Below are positions 10,373 to 18,473 of a stretch of 64,000 nt of DNA, in pieces. Every line of letters begins with the position of its first letter. Within the stretch, counting starts at the first letter, position 1. The position numbers were made by a program, and so were the translations under genes. This DNA comes from Algimonas arctica (GTDB taxonomy: Bacteria; Pseudomonadota; Alphaproteobacteria; Caulobacterales; Maricaulaceae), in NCBI RefSeq assembly GCF_014652695.1, contig NZ_BMZH01000002.1:238656-302655 (forward strand), in the 5' to 3' direction. The notes beneath the pieces were generated by a model. The model was not told the origin of the DNA and made no database searches. It worked only from the letters and a program-made list of their open reading frames with translations.

Positions 10373-10384
10373 TTACGTACGTAA
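10373..10384. promoter_or_regulatory. Candidate FixJ site upstream of fixK (TTACGTACGTAA)
   Basis: A perfect 12-bp palindrome 65 nt upstream of the fixK ATG, in the only gap between fixJ and fixK. FixJ~P activates fixK in rhizobia and Caulobacter through GTA-rich elements, so this is a reasonable FixJ target. The assignment rests on position and a loose resemblance to remembered FixJ sites. Confidence 0.35.
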
Positions 10385-10424
10385 TTCTACGCAGACGCGC
10401 CAATTTGCATCGGCCACATCGCGC

Positions 10425-11009
10425 TCAAACTTGCATCACCAATTTCACGAGATCCGCGAGTGAGCGGATACCGAGCTTGGACATGAGCCGCGCGCGGTGT
10501 GTTTCCACAGTCCGGACCGACACCCCAAGCTCATGCGCGATAATTTTATTCGGTTTTCCGTCTGACAGCAGCTGCGCCACTTCGCTTTCCCGCGGTGTTA
10601 ACGCGGCCAACGCATCGCGTGCGTCGTGAGGGCTCGGCGTAAGGTCCCCAGACTGACCTAAGTGATTAATCGCATCAATAATGCGACTGGCAACAAAGGG
10701 TTTTTCGACAAAATCATTCGCGCCAATTTGCATCGCTTTTACCGCCAAGGGGATGTCGCCGTGACCACTGATCATAATCACGGGAACTGACGGCGCGCGC
10801 GCGCGAACATAGGCCAAAGTTTCCAGACCATCACGGCCCGGCATCCGCACATCCAAGATCAATATGGCCTCATCAAGCGATGGGTTTTCGGCAATATGAA
10901 TATCGCCAGACGCGAATGTCTGCACAGAATAACCGCTCGTTTCGAGGAGTAGCTCGAGTGACTCGCGGACCTGATCATCGTCATCGATAATGTGAATGAC
11001 CGGACTCAT
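10425..11009 (-). CDS. fixJ: Two-component response regulator FixJ
   Basis: A 194-residue NarL/FixJ-type regulator. The receiver (residues 1-~120) has the acidic pocket D9-D12, phospho-acceptor Asp53 ('ILDVRMPGRDGLE'), a switch Ser/Thr ('MISGHGD') and the conserved 'VEKPF' lysine. A LuxR-type HTH follows ('LTPRESEVAQLL', 'NKIIAHELGVSVRTVETHR'). The start overlaps the fixL stop as ATGA, so the pair is one unit. By family it is phosphorylated by FixL at low oxygen and activates fixK transcription. The low-oxygen role here is inferred from the haem-PAS partner and the adjacent cco genes. Confidence 0.93.
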   Translation of the reverse strand: MSPVIHIIDDDDQVRESLELLLETSGYSVQTFASGDIHIAENPSLDEAILILDVRMPGRDGLETLAYVRARAPSVPVIMISGHGDIPLAVKAMQIGANDFVEKPFVASRIIDAINHLGQSGDLTPSPHDARDALAALTPRESEVAQLLSDGKPNKIIAHELGVSVRTVETHRARLMSKLGIRSLADLVKLVMQV

Positions 11010-12172
11010 TGAGTGGACGCCTTATCAATCAGGCATTGCGGCAAGGTAAAACTAAAAGTCGCGCCCGCCATGTCATTTTCGGCGGCCCAGATACGGCCGC
11101 CATGGGCACGCACAATAGACCGACTAATGGATAAGCCGACACCGAGTCCGCCGCTCTTGGTCGAGGTAAAAGCCGTAAACAAGTCGGGCAGTATGTCAGT
11201 GGATAATCCGATCCCCGTGTCCGACACGCTAATTCGAACCATATCATTATGCTCACCGTCGGCCGTGACTGTGATCGACAATTTCTTTTGCTCACTATCG
11301 ACCATGGCTTCACAACCATTTCGGATCAGATTGACCAGCACTTGCTGAATTTGGACAGTATCGCCGCGCACGCGGGTCACAGTCGTGTTGAGAGTCCGAA
11401 CGACCTCAATCCCTGTGTCTCGAAACTTCGAGAGACTGAGCAGGAGCGAGTCCTCAAGCGCCTGTTCAAGGTCAACTGTCTCTAAGTTGACATCGCCGCG
11501 CTCAATAAAGGTTCGCATCCGCGAAATAATTTCAGCCGCACGATTATTTTGGTCCAGCGCGCGATCCAAGACCGGAACGAGCTTATCCTCTCGGTCCTCA
11601 ATGCGGCCTGCCAATATCTTTGCGGTCTCAATATAATTTGCGGTTGCGGCCAAAGGTTGGTTGATTTCATGGGCAATGGCGGCTCCCATCTCGTTCATCG
11701 CGGCGACGCGAGAGAGATGGAAGTGTCGGGCCTGCAGCGCATCAAATTCGGCTTCGCGCCGATGGCGGTCCGTCAGGTCACGGATGATGCCTATGAATAG
11801 GCGCGGCCCGTTTTGACCCATTTCACCGACAGCGAGACTCATCGGGAAAACATCACCATTCTTGCGTTGGCCTTTGACCTCCCGACCGATGCCAATGATC
11901 TTTTTCTTCCCGGTCTTGATATAGTCGCCGATATAATCATCATGTTCTGAGTGGTAAGGTTCGGGCATCAGAACCTTCACATTCAACCCCATCAGGTCAG
12001 CGGCGCTATAGCCGAAAATCGCTTCACCCGCCGGGTTAATCAACTGAATGGCCCCCGTGAAATCAATTACGATGGCGCCGTCCACCAGCGTGTTCATGAC
12101 AGCCTTCAGCCCGGATGATGGTCCAGACATTAAAAGAGATAAGGTCATGTCGTTCATGTCCATGCGGGCCAT
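11006..12172 (-). CDS. fixL: Oxygen-sensing histidine kinase FixL (soluble, single haem-PAS)
   Basis: A 388-residue cytoplasmic kinase with no membrane segments. PAS domain about residues 20-135: proximal haem ligand His77 ('SEHDDYIGDY') and Arg97 ('IIGIGREV'), spaced exactly 20 residues as in the structurally known FixL (H200/R220 in Bradyrhizobium). Dimerisation helix with phospho-acceptor His168 ('AIAHEINQPLAA'), then a HATPase domain with N, G1 and G2 boxes ('NLIRNGCEAM', 'SDTGIGLS', 'SGGLGVGLS'). It autophosphorylates when haem is deoxygenated and passes phosphate to FixJ. Start uncertain: ATG 12172 or ATG 12163, neither with a strong ribosome-binding site. A Crp/Fnr-type dyad lies 24 nt upstream. 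Confidence 0.94.
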   Translation of the reverse strand: MARMDMNDMTLSLLMSGPSSGLKAVMNTLVDGAIVIDFTGAIQLINPAGEAIFGYSAADLMGLNVKVLMPEPYHSEHDDYIGDYIKTGKKKIIGIGREVKGQRKNGDVFPMSLAVGEMGQNGPRLFIGIIRDLTDRHRREAEFDALQARHFHLSRVAAMNEMGAAIAHEINQPLAATANYIETAKILAGRIEDREDKLVPVLDRALDQNNRAAEIISRMRTFIERGDVNLETVDLEQALEDSLLLSLSKFRDTGIEVVRTLNTTVTRVRGDTVQIQQVLVNLIRNGCEAMVDSEQKKLSITVTADGEHNDMVRISVSDTGIGLSTDILPDLFTAFTSTKSGGLGVGLSISRSIVRAHGGRIWAAENDMAGATFSFTLPQCLIDKASTQ

Positions 12173-12195
12173 ATCGGCCGAGTTTTACGTAGCAA

Positions 12196-12211
12196 CGTGA
12201 CCCGTGTCACA
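12196..12211. promoter_or_regulatory. Crp/Fnr-type box between fixL and the fixT-like gene
   Basis: The core GTGAC-CCGT-GTCAC (12197-12210) is a perfect dyad. Its centre is about 60 nt upstream of the rightward ATG at 12263, compatible with a class II activator site (centre -41.5, transcript start near 12245). It is only 31 nt from the fixL start, so it could repress or autoregulate fixLJ instead. It has the same pattern as the sites at 21058-21071 and 17310-17323. Confidence 0.62.
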
Positions 12212-12262
12212 ATCCGAGGCCACATTCAAACTAGGGAAGATTAATCCGCAAGGCTTCTTTCC

Positions 12263-12646
12263 ATGTCGCTCACCGCCGCACAACCCGTCATCTATATGGT
12301 CGACTGCCACTCAGCGGCTCTCGCCTCTATGTGCCCTCTATTAGAAGCCAGCGGTCGGCCTGTCTTCAGAGTCGAGGATGCCGACCGTTTTTCCCATGAT
12401 GTTCTGTCGCACCGAACGGTCCGGTCCTGCGATACCATGATCATGGATATGGATAGGGGTGGACCAACGATCTTTCGTCTGCTCAATTTAATCATGCACG
12501 TTCAGGATCGCCCCTGCATTGTGCTGATGGCCAGTGAAAATGCGCCGATCGGTAATAATGACAGCTTTCCGCAAGATCGGCTCCATATCCTGCGTCATCC
12601 CGCGACACCGCAACAACTGATTGAATTGCTGGATGCGGACCTATGA
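12263..12646 (+). CDS. Degenerate receiver-domain protein, probable FixT-type anti-kinase
   Basis: 127 residues with a receiver-like fold pattern ('VIYMVDCH' strand 1, 'TMIMDMDRGG' strand 3, 'IVLMAS' strand 4, 'LHILRHPATPQQLIELL' at the end). The acidic pair is reduced to Asp14 with Cys15 beside it, and the invariant lysine before Pro is Arg/His, so it is unlikely to work as an ordinary response regulator. It has four cysteines (15, 24, 56, 85). FixT proteins of rhizobia and Caulobacter are single receiver-like proteins that bind FixL and block its autophosphorylation; the Caulobacter one carries an Fe-S cluster and is switched on by FixK. Divergence from fixLJ and the box at 12197-12210 fit that role. 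The FixT assignment is inference. Confidence 0.6.
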   Translation: MSLTAAQPVIYMVDCHSAALASMCPLLEASGRPVFRVEDADRFSHDVLSHRTVRSCDTMIMDMDRGGPTIFRLLNLIMHVQDRPCIVLMASENAPIGNNDSFPQDRLHILRHPATPQQLIELLDADL

Positions 12647-12882
12647 GTAGCGGGGCATTAGGCGTGGGCTTGATTGCTTTTGCGGTGCTTTTGCCGAGCC
12701 TGCCTTCGCCACCCGGGTCACAGTTTATCGAGGCCCGCCTGTGTGCGTCCGGACGGATCATTCGGATTGAGCTGCCCGGTCAAGACACACCTGACAAACA
12801 AGTCCCTATGCCGTGCCATGCCGTATGCGCGCGCGATAATGATGGCCCTGTCAAAACCCCAAAGAAAGACCCCAAGGTCTAA
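12643..12882 (+). CDS. Small membrane-anchored Cys-containing protein, unknown function
   Basis: 79 residues; the start overlaps the stop of the FixT-like gene (ATGA), so the two are co-translated. Residues 5-24 form one hydrophobic helix (signal anchor or signal peptide), followed by a polar tail with Cys34, Cys58 and Cys62 ('MPCHAVCARD'), ending in a Lys/Pro-rich segment. No family is recognised. The coupling suggests a partner in oxygen or redox feedback on FixLJ or in oxidase assembly. It could also be a spurious reading frame, but the tight overlap and clear hydrophobic N-terminus favour a gene. Confidence 0.5.
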   Translation: MSSGALGVGLIAFAVLLPSLPSPPGSQFIEARLCASGRIIRIELPGQDTPDKQVPMPCHAVCARDNDGPVKTPKKDPKV

Positions 12883-12933
12883 CGGTCAAAGTTTAAATCC
12901 GAGGTCTAATTTCGGGGGGTCTAAGTCCGGACT

Positions 12934-13086
12934 TTAGGTTAGCGGAAAATCATCGTCGCCCAGCATGCGTTCCGCATCGCCGTCAAGATCATCGAATTGC
13001 CCACTTCTTAAGGCCCAGAAAAATGTGCCCAGCGCACTGAAGCCAAGAATAAGCGCAATTGGGATCAGCCAAAGAAGCGACGTCAT
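12934..13086 (-). CDS. ccoS: cbb3 oxidase maturation protein CcoS
   Basis: 50 residues: one N-terminal membrane helix ('LLWLIPIALILGFSALGTFFWAL' region) followed by a short acidic tail 'SGQFDDLDGDAERML', which is the CcoS signature. CcoS is needed to insert haem and copper cofactors into CcoN. The start overlaps the ccoI stop (ATGA), completing ccoGHIS. Around its stop codon lies a dyad (CTAAGTCC/GGACTTTAG) without a T-tract. Confidence 0.93.
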   Translation of the reverse strand: MTSLLWLIPIALILGFSALGTFFWALRSGQFDDLDGDAERMLGDDDFPLT

Positions 13087-15284
13087 AATGCGGCCTTACC
13101 CTTTTTAATACGCTCGTTTTGTCCCGGATGGGACGGACCTTCGTAATCGCCAACCCGGCGCATGCGCAAAGCATTGAGCGTCACGATCAAAGACGAGGCA
13201 GACATCGCAAGAGCGGCGATAAGCGGGGTGACATACCCAAAAATCGCCAGCGGCACGGCCAACATATTATACCCAATCGCCAGTGCAAAATTCTCGACCA
13301 CGCGCCGTTTAGCCGCGCGCGCGACCTGTATCGCAAATGGCAAGCCCGCCAGTGTATCGCCCTGCAGGACAATGTCAGACGCAGCCCGTGAAATCTCTGT
13401 CCCACTCACGAGCGCCGCTGATGCATCCGCATGGGCGAGCGCCGGAGCATCATTTAATCCGTCCCCAACCATCAGGACGGGAATACCCCTATTTTGCAGC
13501 GCAGAAATATGCGTGAGCTTCTCAGCCGGTTCGACCCGCGCAGTCACCTGGTCAATTCCAAGTGCATCGCCCACATTTTCGACCGTCTCCGCCGCATCCC
13601 CCGAGACAATAGACAGCGTGAGGTTAGCCGCCCTGAGCGCGTTCACTGTCTCTTGCGCCTCACCCCGGATCGGGTCTGCAAGGATAATTTGCAACGGGTC
13701 TTGGGCGTCAATTCTGGCCCAGAGACCTGGCCGGTCAAACGATACCCCCCCAACAAAGCGGGCCTGTCCGAGCCGCACGGCATGACCAGAGACTTGGCCC
13801 CGGAGACCCTGACCAGACACTTCTTCTACCTCGAGGGCGGACGCAGCTGTCTCGAACTCATGCAGCGCGACAGATGCAGGATGTGTCGAATGCCGCGAGA
13901 GGGCCGAGATGAGTGCGAGATCCGGCGCGGGGATAGCCGAGACATCGGCTCGAATCCGGCCTTGCGTGAGCGTGCCCGTCTTGTCGAACACAACATGCCG
14001 AACGGTCGCCAGCCGTTCTAGGGCGTCACCGGACCGGATCAGCACACCTTTAGCGAATAACCGTCCGACCGCGACCACCTGCACCGCAGGCACGGCCAAC
14101 CCAAGCGCGCAGGGACAGGTAATAATCAAGACGGCGATCGCGTTAATAATCGCGGTTCGCGGCGTGCCGCCCGCGATCAACCACCCCACAAACGTCAACA
14201 ACGCCAAGCTATGCACGACCGGAACATAGGCCCGCGCCGCGCGGTCCGCGAGGCGGACATAGCGCGCCTGCGTCTGCTGGCCCGCTTCGACCATGGCGGT
14301 AATATCCGCGAGAAAAGAGTCTGCGCTCGCCTTATGGATTTCGAGGGTCAGCGGTGCGCCGTGATTGATCGTGCCAGAATAGAGCGCGTCGCCCGGACCC
14401 ACTTTTTGTAAGGCCGTCTCCCCTGTCACTAAGGCCGCATCCAGACGACTTTCGCCCGAGATAACGACACCGTCCGCCGGAATACGCTCCCCCGACGCCA
14501 CGACGACGATGTCGCCGGGCGCAAGCTCTGTCGTGGGGACCGTTTCAACGCGGTTATCGTCAGTAATGCGCCGCGCATTATGGACTTGCAGCGCCGCCAA
14601 CTGTCGCGCCGCCAGTCCCGTGCGCGCGCGAAGTCGTGCATCAAGGACTCGGCCCACCAACAATAGAAAAACCAACATCAGGGCGGCGTCGAAATATGTA
14701 TGCTCTTGGCCTTGCCACGTTTCCCAGAGGCTGAGCCCACAGGCGAGGATAATTGCGAGCGATATCGGGACGTCCATATTCGTCGTTTTGGCGCGAAGCG
14801 CTTGCCACGCGGACGCAAAGAAGGGTCGACCTGAAAAGGCTGCAATTGGCAAAGCAATCGCGGCGGAGAGCCAGTGCAGCAGACTTTGTGTGGCCGCGCT
14901 CATTTCGCTGCCGCCCGACCAGACAGCGATCGATAAGATCATCACGTTCATCAGGCCAAACGCTGCGGCCGCCATAGCCAGCAACAGTTTACGGGACTGC
15001 GCGCGGTCGGCAGCGTCGGCGATGTCAGGAATATAGGGTCCGGCCGAAAACCCCATGTCTTGGAGGTTTTGCGCAAAGCCGTCAGCCCGGTCTGCGGCCC
15101 CATGCCACGCCACGTGCAAGCGTGCGGTCGAGAGGTTCATGCGCGCCTCAGTCACGTCTGGCTGGGAGCGCAATCCGTTTTCAATCTTGGCGAGACATCC
15201 GCCGCACCGCGCGCCACCAATGACCAAATCAAGCGATGACACATCGCCCGATGTGCGTACGAATGAGGCCAGCGCGACCGTCAT
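13083..15284 (-). CDS. ccoI: Copper-transporting P1B-type ATPase for cbb3 oxidase assembly
   Basis: 733 residues. N-terminal heavy-metal domain with 'ARCGGCLAKIE' (CxxC) near residue 27; eight predicted membrane helices; the 'TCPCALGLAVP' metal-translocation motif; the 'DKTGTLT' phosphorylation site; and 'VGDGLNDAPAL' in the hinge domain. This is the FixI/CcoI subgroup of copper exporters, which supplies copper for the CcoN binuclear centre rather than for detoxification, as its place between ccoH and ccoS shows. ATGA overlaps on both sides indicate tight translational coupling. Confidence 0.95.
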   Translation of the reverse strand: MTVALASFVRTSGDVSSLDLVIGGARCGGCLAKIENGLRSQPDVTEARMNLSTARLHVAWHGAADRADGFAQNLQDMGFSAGPYIPDIADAADRAQSRKLLLAMAAAAFGLMNVMILSIAVWSGGSEMSAATQSLLHWLSAAIALPIAAFSGRPFFASAWQALRAKTTNMDVPISLAIILACGLSLWETWQGQEHTYFDAALMLVFLLLVGRVLDARLRARTGLAARQLAALQVHNARRITDDNRVETVPTTELAPGDIVVVASGERIPADGVVISGESRLDAALVTGETALQKVGPGDALYSGTINHGAPLTLEIHKASADSFLADITAMVEAGQQTQARYVRLADRAARAYVPVVHSLALLTFVGWLIAGGTPRTAIINAIAVLIITCPCALGLAVPAVQVVAVGRLFAKGVLIRSGDALERLATVRHVVFDKTGTLTQGRIRADVSAIPAPDLALISALSRHSTHPASVALHEFETAASALEVEEVSGQGLRGQVSGHAVRLGQARFVGGVSFDRPGLWARIDAQDPLQIILADPIRGEAQETVNALRAANLTLSIVSGDAAETVENVGDALGIDQVTARVEPAEKLTHISALQNRGIPVLMVGDGLNDAPALAHADASAALVSGTEISRAASDIVLQGDTLAGLPFAIQVARAAKRRVVENFALAIGYNMLAVPLAIFGYVTPLIAALAMSASSLIVTLNALRMRRVGDYEGPSHPGQNERIKKGKAAL

Positions 15285-15784
15285 CGTAAGTTGAGATCAT
15301 AGCTAAATTGCAACGCGCCGTCGCTATTCTCGGCCGTCGCTTGCACGGTCCATTGGCCATGCAGCCCCGAAAGGTCAGCGCGTGCGAGGCCGTCGGTGGC
15401 GGGCATGAACATCAACGGTCGATCCAATGTTGAATCTGCCGGATGCCGCAAGCGTCCTGTGACAGCGACGCCTTGAAGGGGCAGTCCCGCGCGATCCGCC
15501 ACAGACACGATGAATGTGCGATCCAGCGCCGTTCCCGTCACATTAATCGACGCCTGCCAGCCCATTTCAGACTGCGCCGCCCGCGCCGCCAATGTTTTAT
15601 TGTAATCCACCCCCTGCCGGTAAGACTGTTTCACATCTTCGCCACGAAACGACTTCACAGCTGAGGTCGTGAAAACGATGCTGACCGTAATAATAATGCC
15701 AAAGAAGACGAGCAGCATGACGAGGACATGTTTGCCCGTCAGTTCGCGAGGTTTTGATCCCTTATGGGCCACAGTTTTGCTCAT
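15281..15784 (-). CDS. ccoH: cbb3 oxidase assembly protein CcoH (FixH family)
   Basis: 167 residues: short cytoplasmic N-terminus, one membrane helix near residues 20-42 ('VLVMLLVFFGIIITVSIVF'), then a periplasmic domain with the FixH pattern 'RGEDVKQSYRQGVDYN' and 'QGVAVTGRLRHP'. CcoH is a single-pass protein needed for a stable CcoNOP complex. It starts 11 nt after the ccoG stop and overlaps ccoI by 4 nt. Confidence 0.92.
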   Translation of the reverse strand: MSKTVAHKGSKPRELTGKHVLVMLLVFFGIIITVSIVFTTSAVKSFRGEDVKQSYRQGVDYNKTLAARAAQSEMGWQASINVTGTALDRTFIVSVADRAGLPLQGVAVTGRLRHPADSTLDRPLMFMPATDGLARADLSGLHGQWTVQATAENSDGALQFSYDLNLR

Positions 15785-15795
15785 TATACCGTCCT

Positions 15796-17274
15796 TTATG
15801 ACCCTGTGACGAAGACAGTTGATTGGATCGCCGTGACACTCGTGACCGGATCAACGAGTTTAAAGGTCACGTCGCCCCGAACCCCTATATCAATGAGGTC
15901 ATCCTCAACGATGAGAACGCGAAAATCGATAATATCATCGGCAGGCACAATTAAGTTCAGCCCGGTTTGGCCTGCGACTTTCAAGGTTGGGCTTGGAAGC
16001 CCGTCGACCGAGAGTGTCAACGTGCGGGTTTCCGTCGCTTTGTTCAAAACCTTAATCGTGTAGCCGTTCTGGATGCTTCCGTCTGATAGGCGAACGAAAT
16101 TCGGCTGTCGATCACGCACGACATTCAGGTCCAACGTCGAGCGCCCTAGTAGGGCATAGAGCATGATGCCCCCGACCGCGGCGAACACGACAGCATAAAT
16201 CATTGTCCGCGCCCGGATCAGGCGAAAACGTGGTTTTTCACCCGCTATCCTGGCCACAACATTGGCCTCTGTATCATAGGCGATAAGGCCTTTTGGACGG
16301 TCGATTTTGACCATGATTTCGTCGCACGCATCAATGCAGAGCGCGCACCCGATACATTCCAGCTGCAGCCCATCGCGAATATCAATCCCAACCGGACAGA
16401 CAGCCACACACTGACGGCAATCGATACAGTCGCCGCGACCTTCCCATGTGGCCCCTTTTTTGTGCGCACCACGGGGCTCTCCACGGTCATAACGATAGGT
16501 CACATTGAGCGCATCTTCATCGATCAGGGCGGCCTGAATGCGCGGCCATGGGCACATATAGGTACAGACCTGTTCACGCATGAACCCGGCCAAAGAATAG
16601 GTTGTGAAGGTCAAAATCGCGGCGAAAATATAGGACGTCATCGGCGCATGTCCGGTGAAGAAGTCCCGCGCGATGGACGGCGCATCGTGGAAATAAAGAA
16701 TCCAGACCCCGCCCGTGAGCGCCGCAATCAAGAGCCAAACGATATGTTTGGCGGTCTTTTTATATATTTTAGACACCGACCATTTTGCTTTATCGAGCTT
16801 GATCCGCGCGTTGCGGTCGCCTTCAAAGAACCGTTCGACATAGATGAACAGGTCCGTCCAAATCGTCTGTGGGCACGCATACCCACACCAGACACGTCCA
16901 AACATCGCCGTGATTAGAAACAGGCCCAGCGCGGCGAGGATCAATAATCCCGTGATATAATAGACCTCTTGCGGCCAAATTTCGATGAAGAAGAAATAGA
17001 AGCGCGCATTTTCAAAATCGACCAACACGGCTTGATCCGGCTGTCCCGGACCGCGGTCCCACCGCACCCAAGGCAGCGCATAGTAAATGCCAAGCAACAC
17101 TACCATCGCCAGCCATTTTAGATTTCGAAATACCCCGTGGGCGAGCTTTGGATAAATCTGTTCCCGACTTTTATACAAGCTGGCCGGGGTCGATGACGTT
17201 GGGTTTGGCGCCTGTGAGCGCGGCACACCGGGTGCCGCTTCGCGCCGTTTCGTATTATCGATTAAAATCGTCAT
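15796..17274 (-). CDS. ccoG: cbb3 oxidase accessory polyferredoxin CcoG (FixG/RdxA)
   Basis: 492 residues. Membrane helices near residues 50-70, 95-115, 170-195 and 210-230. Two ferredoxin-type 4Fe-4S motifs in the middle ('CIDCRQCVAVCPVGIDI' and 'CIGCALCIDACDEIM'), one more membrane helix, then a periplasmic Ig-like C-terminal domain. 'GRVWCGYACPQTIWTD' is the family signature. CcoG acts as a cupric reductase in cbb3 maturation. An 85-bp gap separates it from ccoP and holds a candidate Crp/Fnr box, so ccoGHIS may have its own promoter. Confidence 0.95.
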   Translation of the reverse strand: MTILIDNTKRREAAPGVPRSQAPNPTSSTPASLYKSREQIYPKLAHGVFRNLKWLAMVVLLGIYYALPWVRWDRGPGQPDQAVLVDFENARFYFFFIEIWPQEVYYITGLLILAALGLFLITAMFGRVWCGYACPQTIWTDLFIYVERFFEGDRNARIKLDKAKWSVSKIYKKTAKHIVWLLIAALTGGVWILYFHDAPSIARDFFTGHAPMTSYIFAAILTFTTYSLAGFMREQVCTYMCPWPRIQAALIDEDALNVTYRYDRGEPRGAHKKGATWEGRGDCIDCRQCVAVCPVGIDIRDGLQLECIGCALCIDACDEIMVKIDRPKGLIAYDTEANVVARIAGEKPRFRLIRARTMIYAVVFAAVGGIMLYALLGRSTLDLNVVRDRQPNFVRLSDGSIQNGYTIKVLNKATETRTLTLSVDGLPSPTLKVAGQTGLNLIVPADDIIDFRVLIVEDDLIDIGVRGDVTFKLVDPVTSVTAIQSTVFVTGS

Positions 17275-17307
17275 GTGTGGCGACTTAGAGGACCCAAAGG
17301 GTCAAAA

Positions 17308-17325
17308 CTGTGTCCTGCGTCACAG
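17308..17325. promoter_or_regulatory. Candidate FixK-type box upstream of ccoG
   Basis: GTGTC-CTGC-GTCAC (17310-17323), one mismatch from a perfect GTGAC-N4-GTCAC dyad and flanked by a matching C/G pair. It lies 36-51 nt upstream of the ccoG start in the ccoP-ccoG gap. This is the third copy of the pattern in the Fix region. Confidence 0.5.
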
Positions 17326-17359
17326 ACATGTTGCCATGACTGCGACGGGGCGCTCTGTG

Positions 17360-18289
17360 CTACTCGACGGGGTTTGAAGGCTCCCCGCCGCCCAGAGCGT
17401 GGACATAGACCGCCAACGCCGTGATTGTGTCCGGGCTCAACCGTTCGTTCCAATTCGGCATCACACCTTGACGACCATTATTGAGCGTCTCCAAAATGTC
17501 GGCGCGCTCACCCCCATATAACCAGTCTAGATCGGTCAGGTTTGGCGCACCTTGGCTCTGGTCTCCTGTCGCCTCCGCCCCATGACATGACACGCAATTC
17601 TCCGCGAACAGCGACTTCCCGCGCGCGACAGCGTCAGGGTTCTCGCTGCGGTCCGTGAAGGCGAGCAAATATTCAGTCAGATCCTTAATCTCGTCACGGG
17701 TTAACAGGCCATCCCGCCCATAGGCTTGCATCAAGTTGAACTGCGTGTCGTCATGCGACGCGCGAACACCAACCTCCAAAGTGTGGCGAATCTCTTCGAA
17801 CGTGCCGCCCCAGATCCAAATATCATCATTTAGGTTCGGGTAACCCTTAAAGCCTTGGCCGCCGGCGCCGTGACATGTCGCGCAATTATCCCCGAAGGCC
17901 GATTTCCCAGCCGCCATCGCGAAGCGAAATAGCTCTGGATCCCCCATGATATTCTCAAGGTCGACACCTGTCAGCTTGTCAGAAAATTGTGCGCGTCCGG
18001 TCCGCATATTGACCATATCCAACGCCACAGCTTTTCGATCTGAATGACCCAGAAGCCCTTTATAGTGGCTATTGATCAGCGGAATTGACGGCATCAATAA
18101 CGCATAAATCAAAGCGATCACGATACTGGCGTAGAAAATCCCGAGCCACCAACGCGGCATAGGCGTGTTTAGCTCTTCAATACCATCCCAGCTATGGCCC
18201 GTTGTATATTGACCTGTCGGTTCGTCGAAACGCGGCTCATGCCGATCCCCCATATCGGGGCGATCCTCAGTGTTATCAGTGTCGCTCAT
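17360..18289 (-). CDS. ccoP: cbb3-type cytochrome c oxidase subunit III (dihaem cytochrome c)
   Basis: 309 residues. N-terminal membrane helix at about residues 48-66 ('WWLGIFYASIVIALIYALL'), then two periplasmic cytochrome c domains with haem motifs 'CATCH' and 'CVSCH' and the later methionine ligands. CcoP passes electrons from soluble cytochrome c and CcoO to CcoN. It starts on the ccoQ stop (ATGA overlap). It is the last gene of ccoNOQP. Confidence 0.96.
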   Translation of the reverse strand: MSDTDNTEDRPDMGDRHEPRFDEPTGQYTTGHSWDGIEELNTPMPRWWLGIFYASIVIALIYALLMPSIPLINSHYKGLLGHSDRKAVALDMVNMRTGRAQFSDKLTGVDLENIMGDPELFRFAMAAGKSAFGDNCATCHGAGGQGFKGYPNLNDDIWIWGGTFEEIRHTLEVGVRASHDDTQFNLMQAYGRDGLLTRDEIKDLTEYLLAFTDRSENPDAVARGKSLFAENCVSCHGAEATGDQSQGAPNLTDLDWLYGGERADILETLNNGRQGVMPNWNERLSPDTITALAVYVHALGGGEPSNPVE

Positions 18290-18468
18290 CGTGTCTCTCC
18301 GGCGTCTAGGTCCGGCGCGTCATTGGCCTGCAAGGGAATATGGGCCGCCCGGTCAAAGCGGGCCTTGTTCTTTGGCCACAGCGCATAAAAAATTGCGGCC
18401 ACAAAAACGGTGGTAAAAACGACGGTGCCGCCGATTTTGACGACATGAGCGATTTGATCGTAACCCAT
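18286..18468 (-). CDS. ccoQ: cbb3 oxidase small subunit CcoQ
   Basis: 60 residues: one membrane helix ('TVVFTTVFVAAIFYALWP') and a short polar tail, the normal CcoQ/FixQ pattern. It is not catalytic; it stabilises the complex. It lies 5 nt after ccoO and overlaps ccoP by 4 nt. Confidence 0.92.
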   Translation of the reverse strand: MGYDQIAHVVKIGGTVVFTTVFVAAIFYALWPKNKARFDRAAHIPLQANDAPDLDAGETR

Positions 18469-18473
18469 TGAGC

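Noticed and set aside
12263-12646. Ordinary single-domain response regulator (CheY-like)
   Set aside because: The acidic pair and conserved lysine are degenerate; a FixT-type protein explains cysteines and context better.
12876-12924. Three copies of GGTCTAA as a short tandem repeat
   Set aside because: Seven bases with unequal spacing (27 and 15 nt); one copy includes a stop codon. No support for a repeat element or CRISPR.
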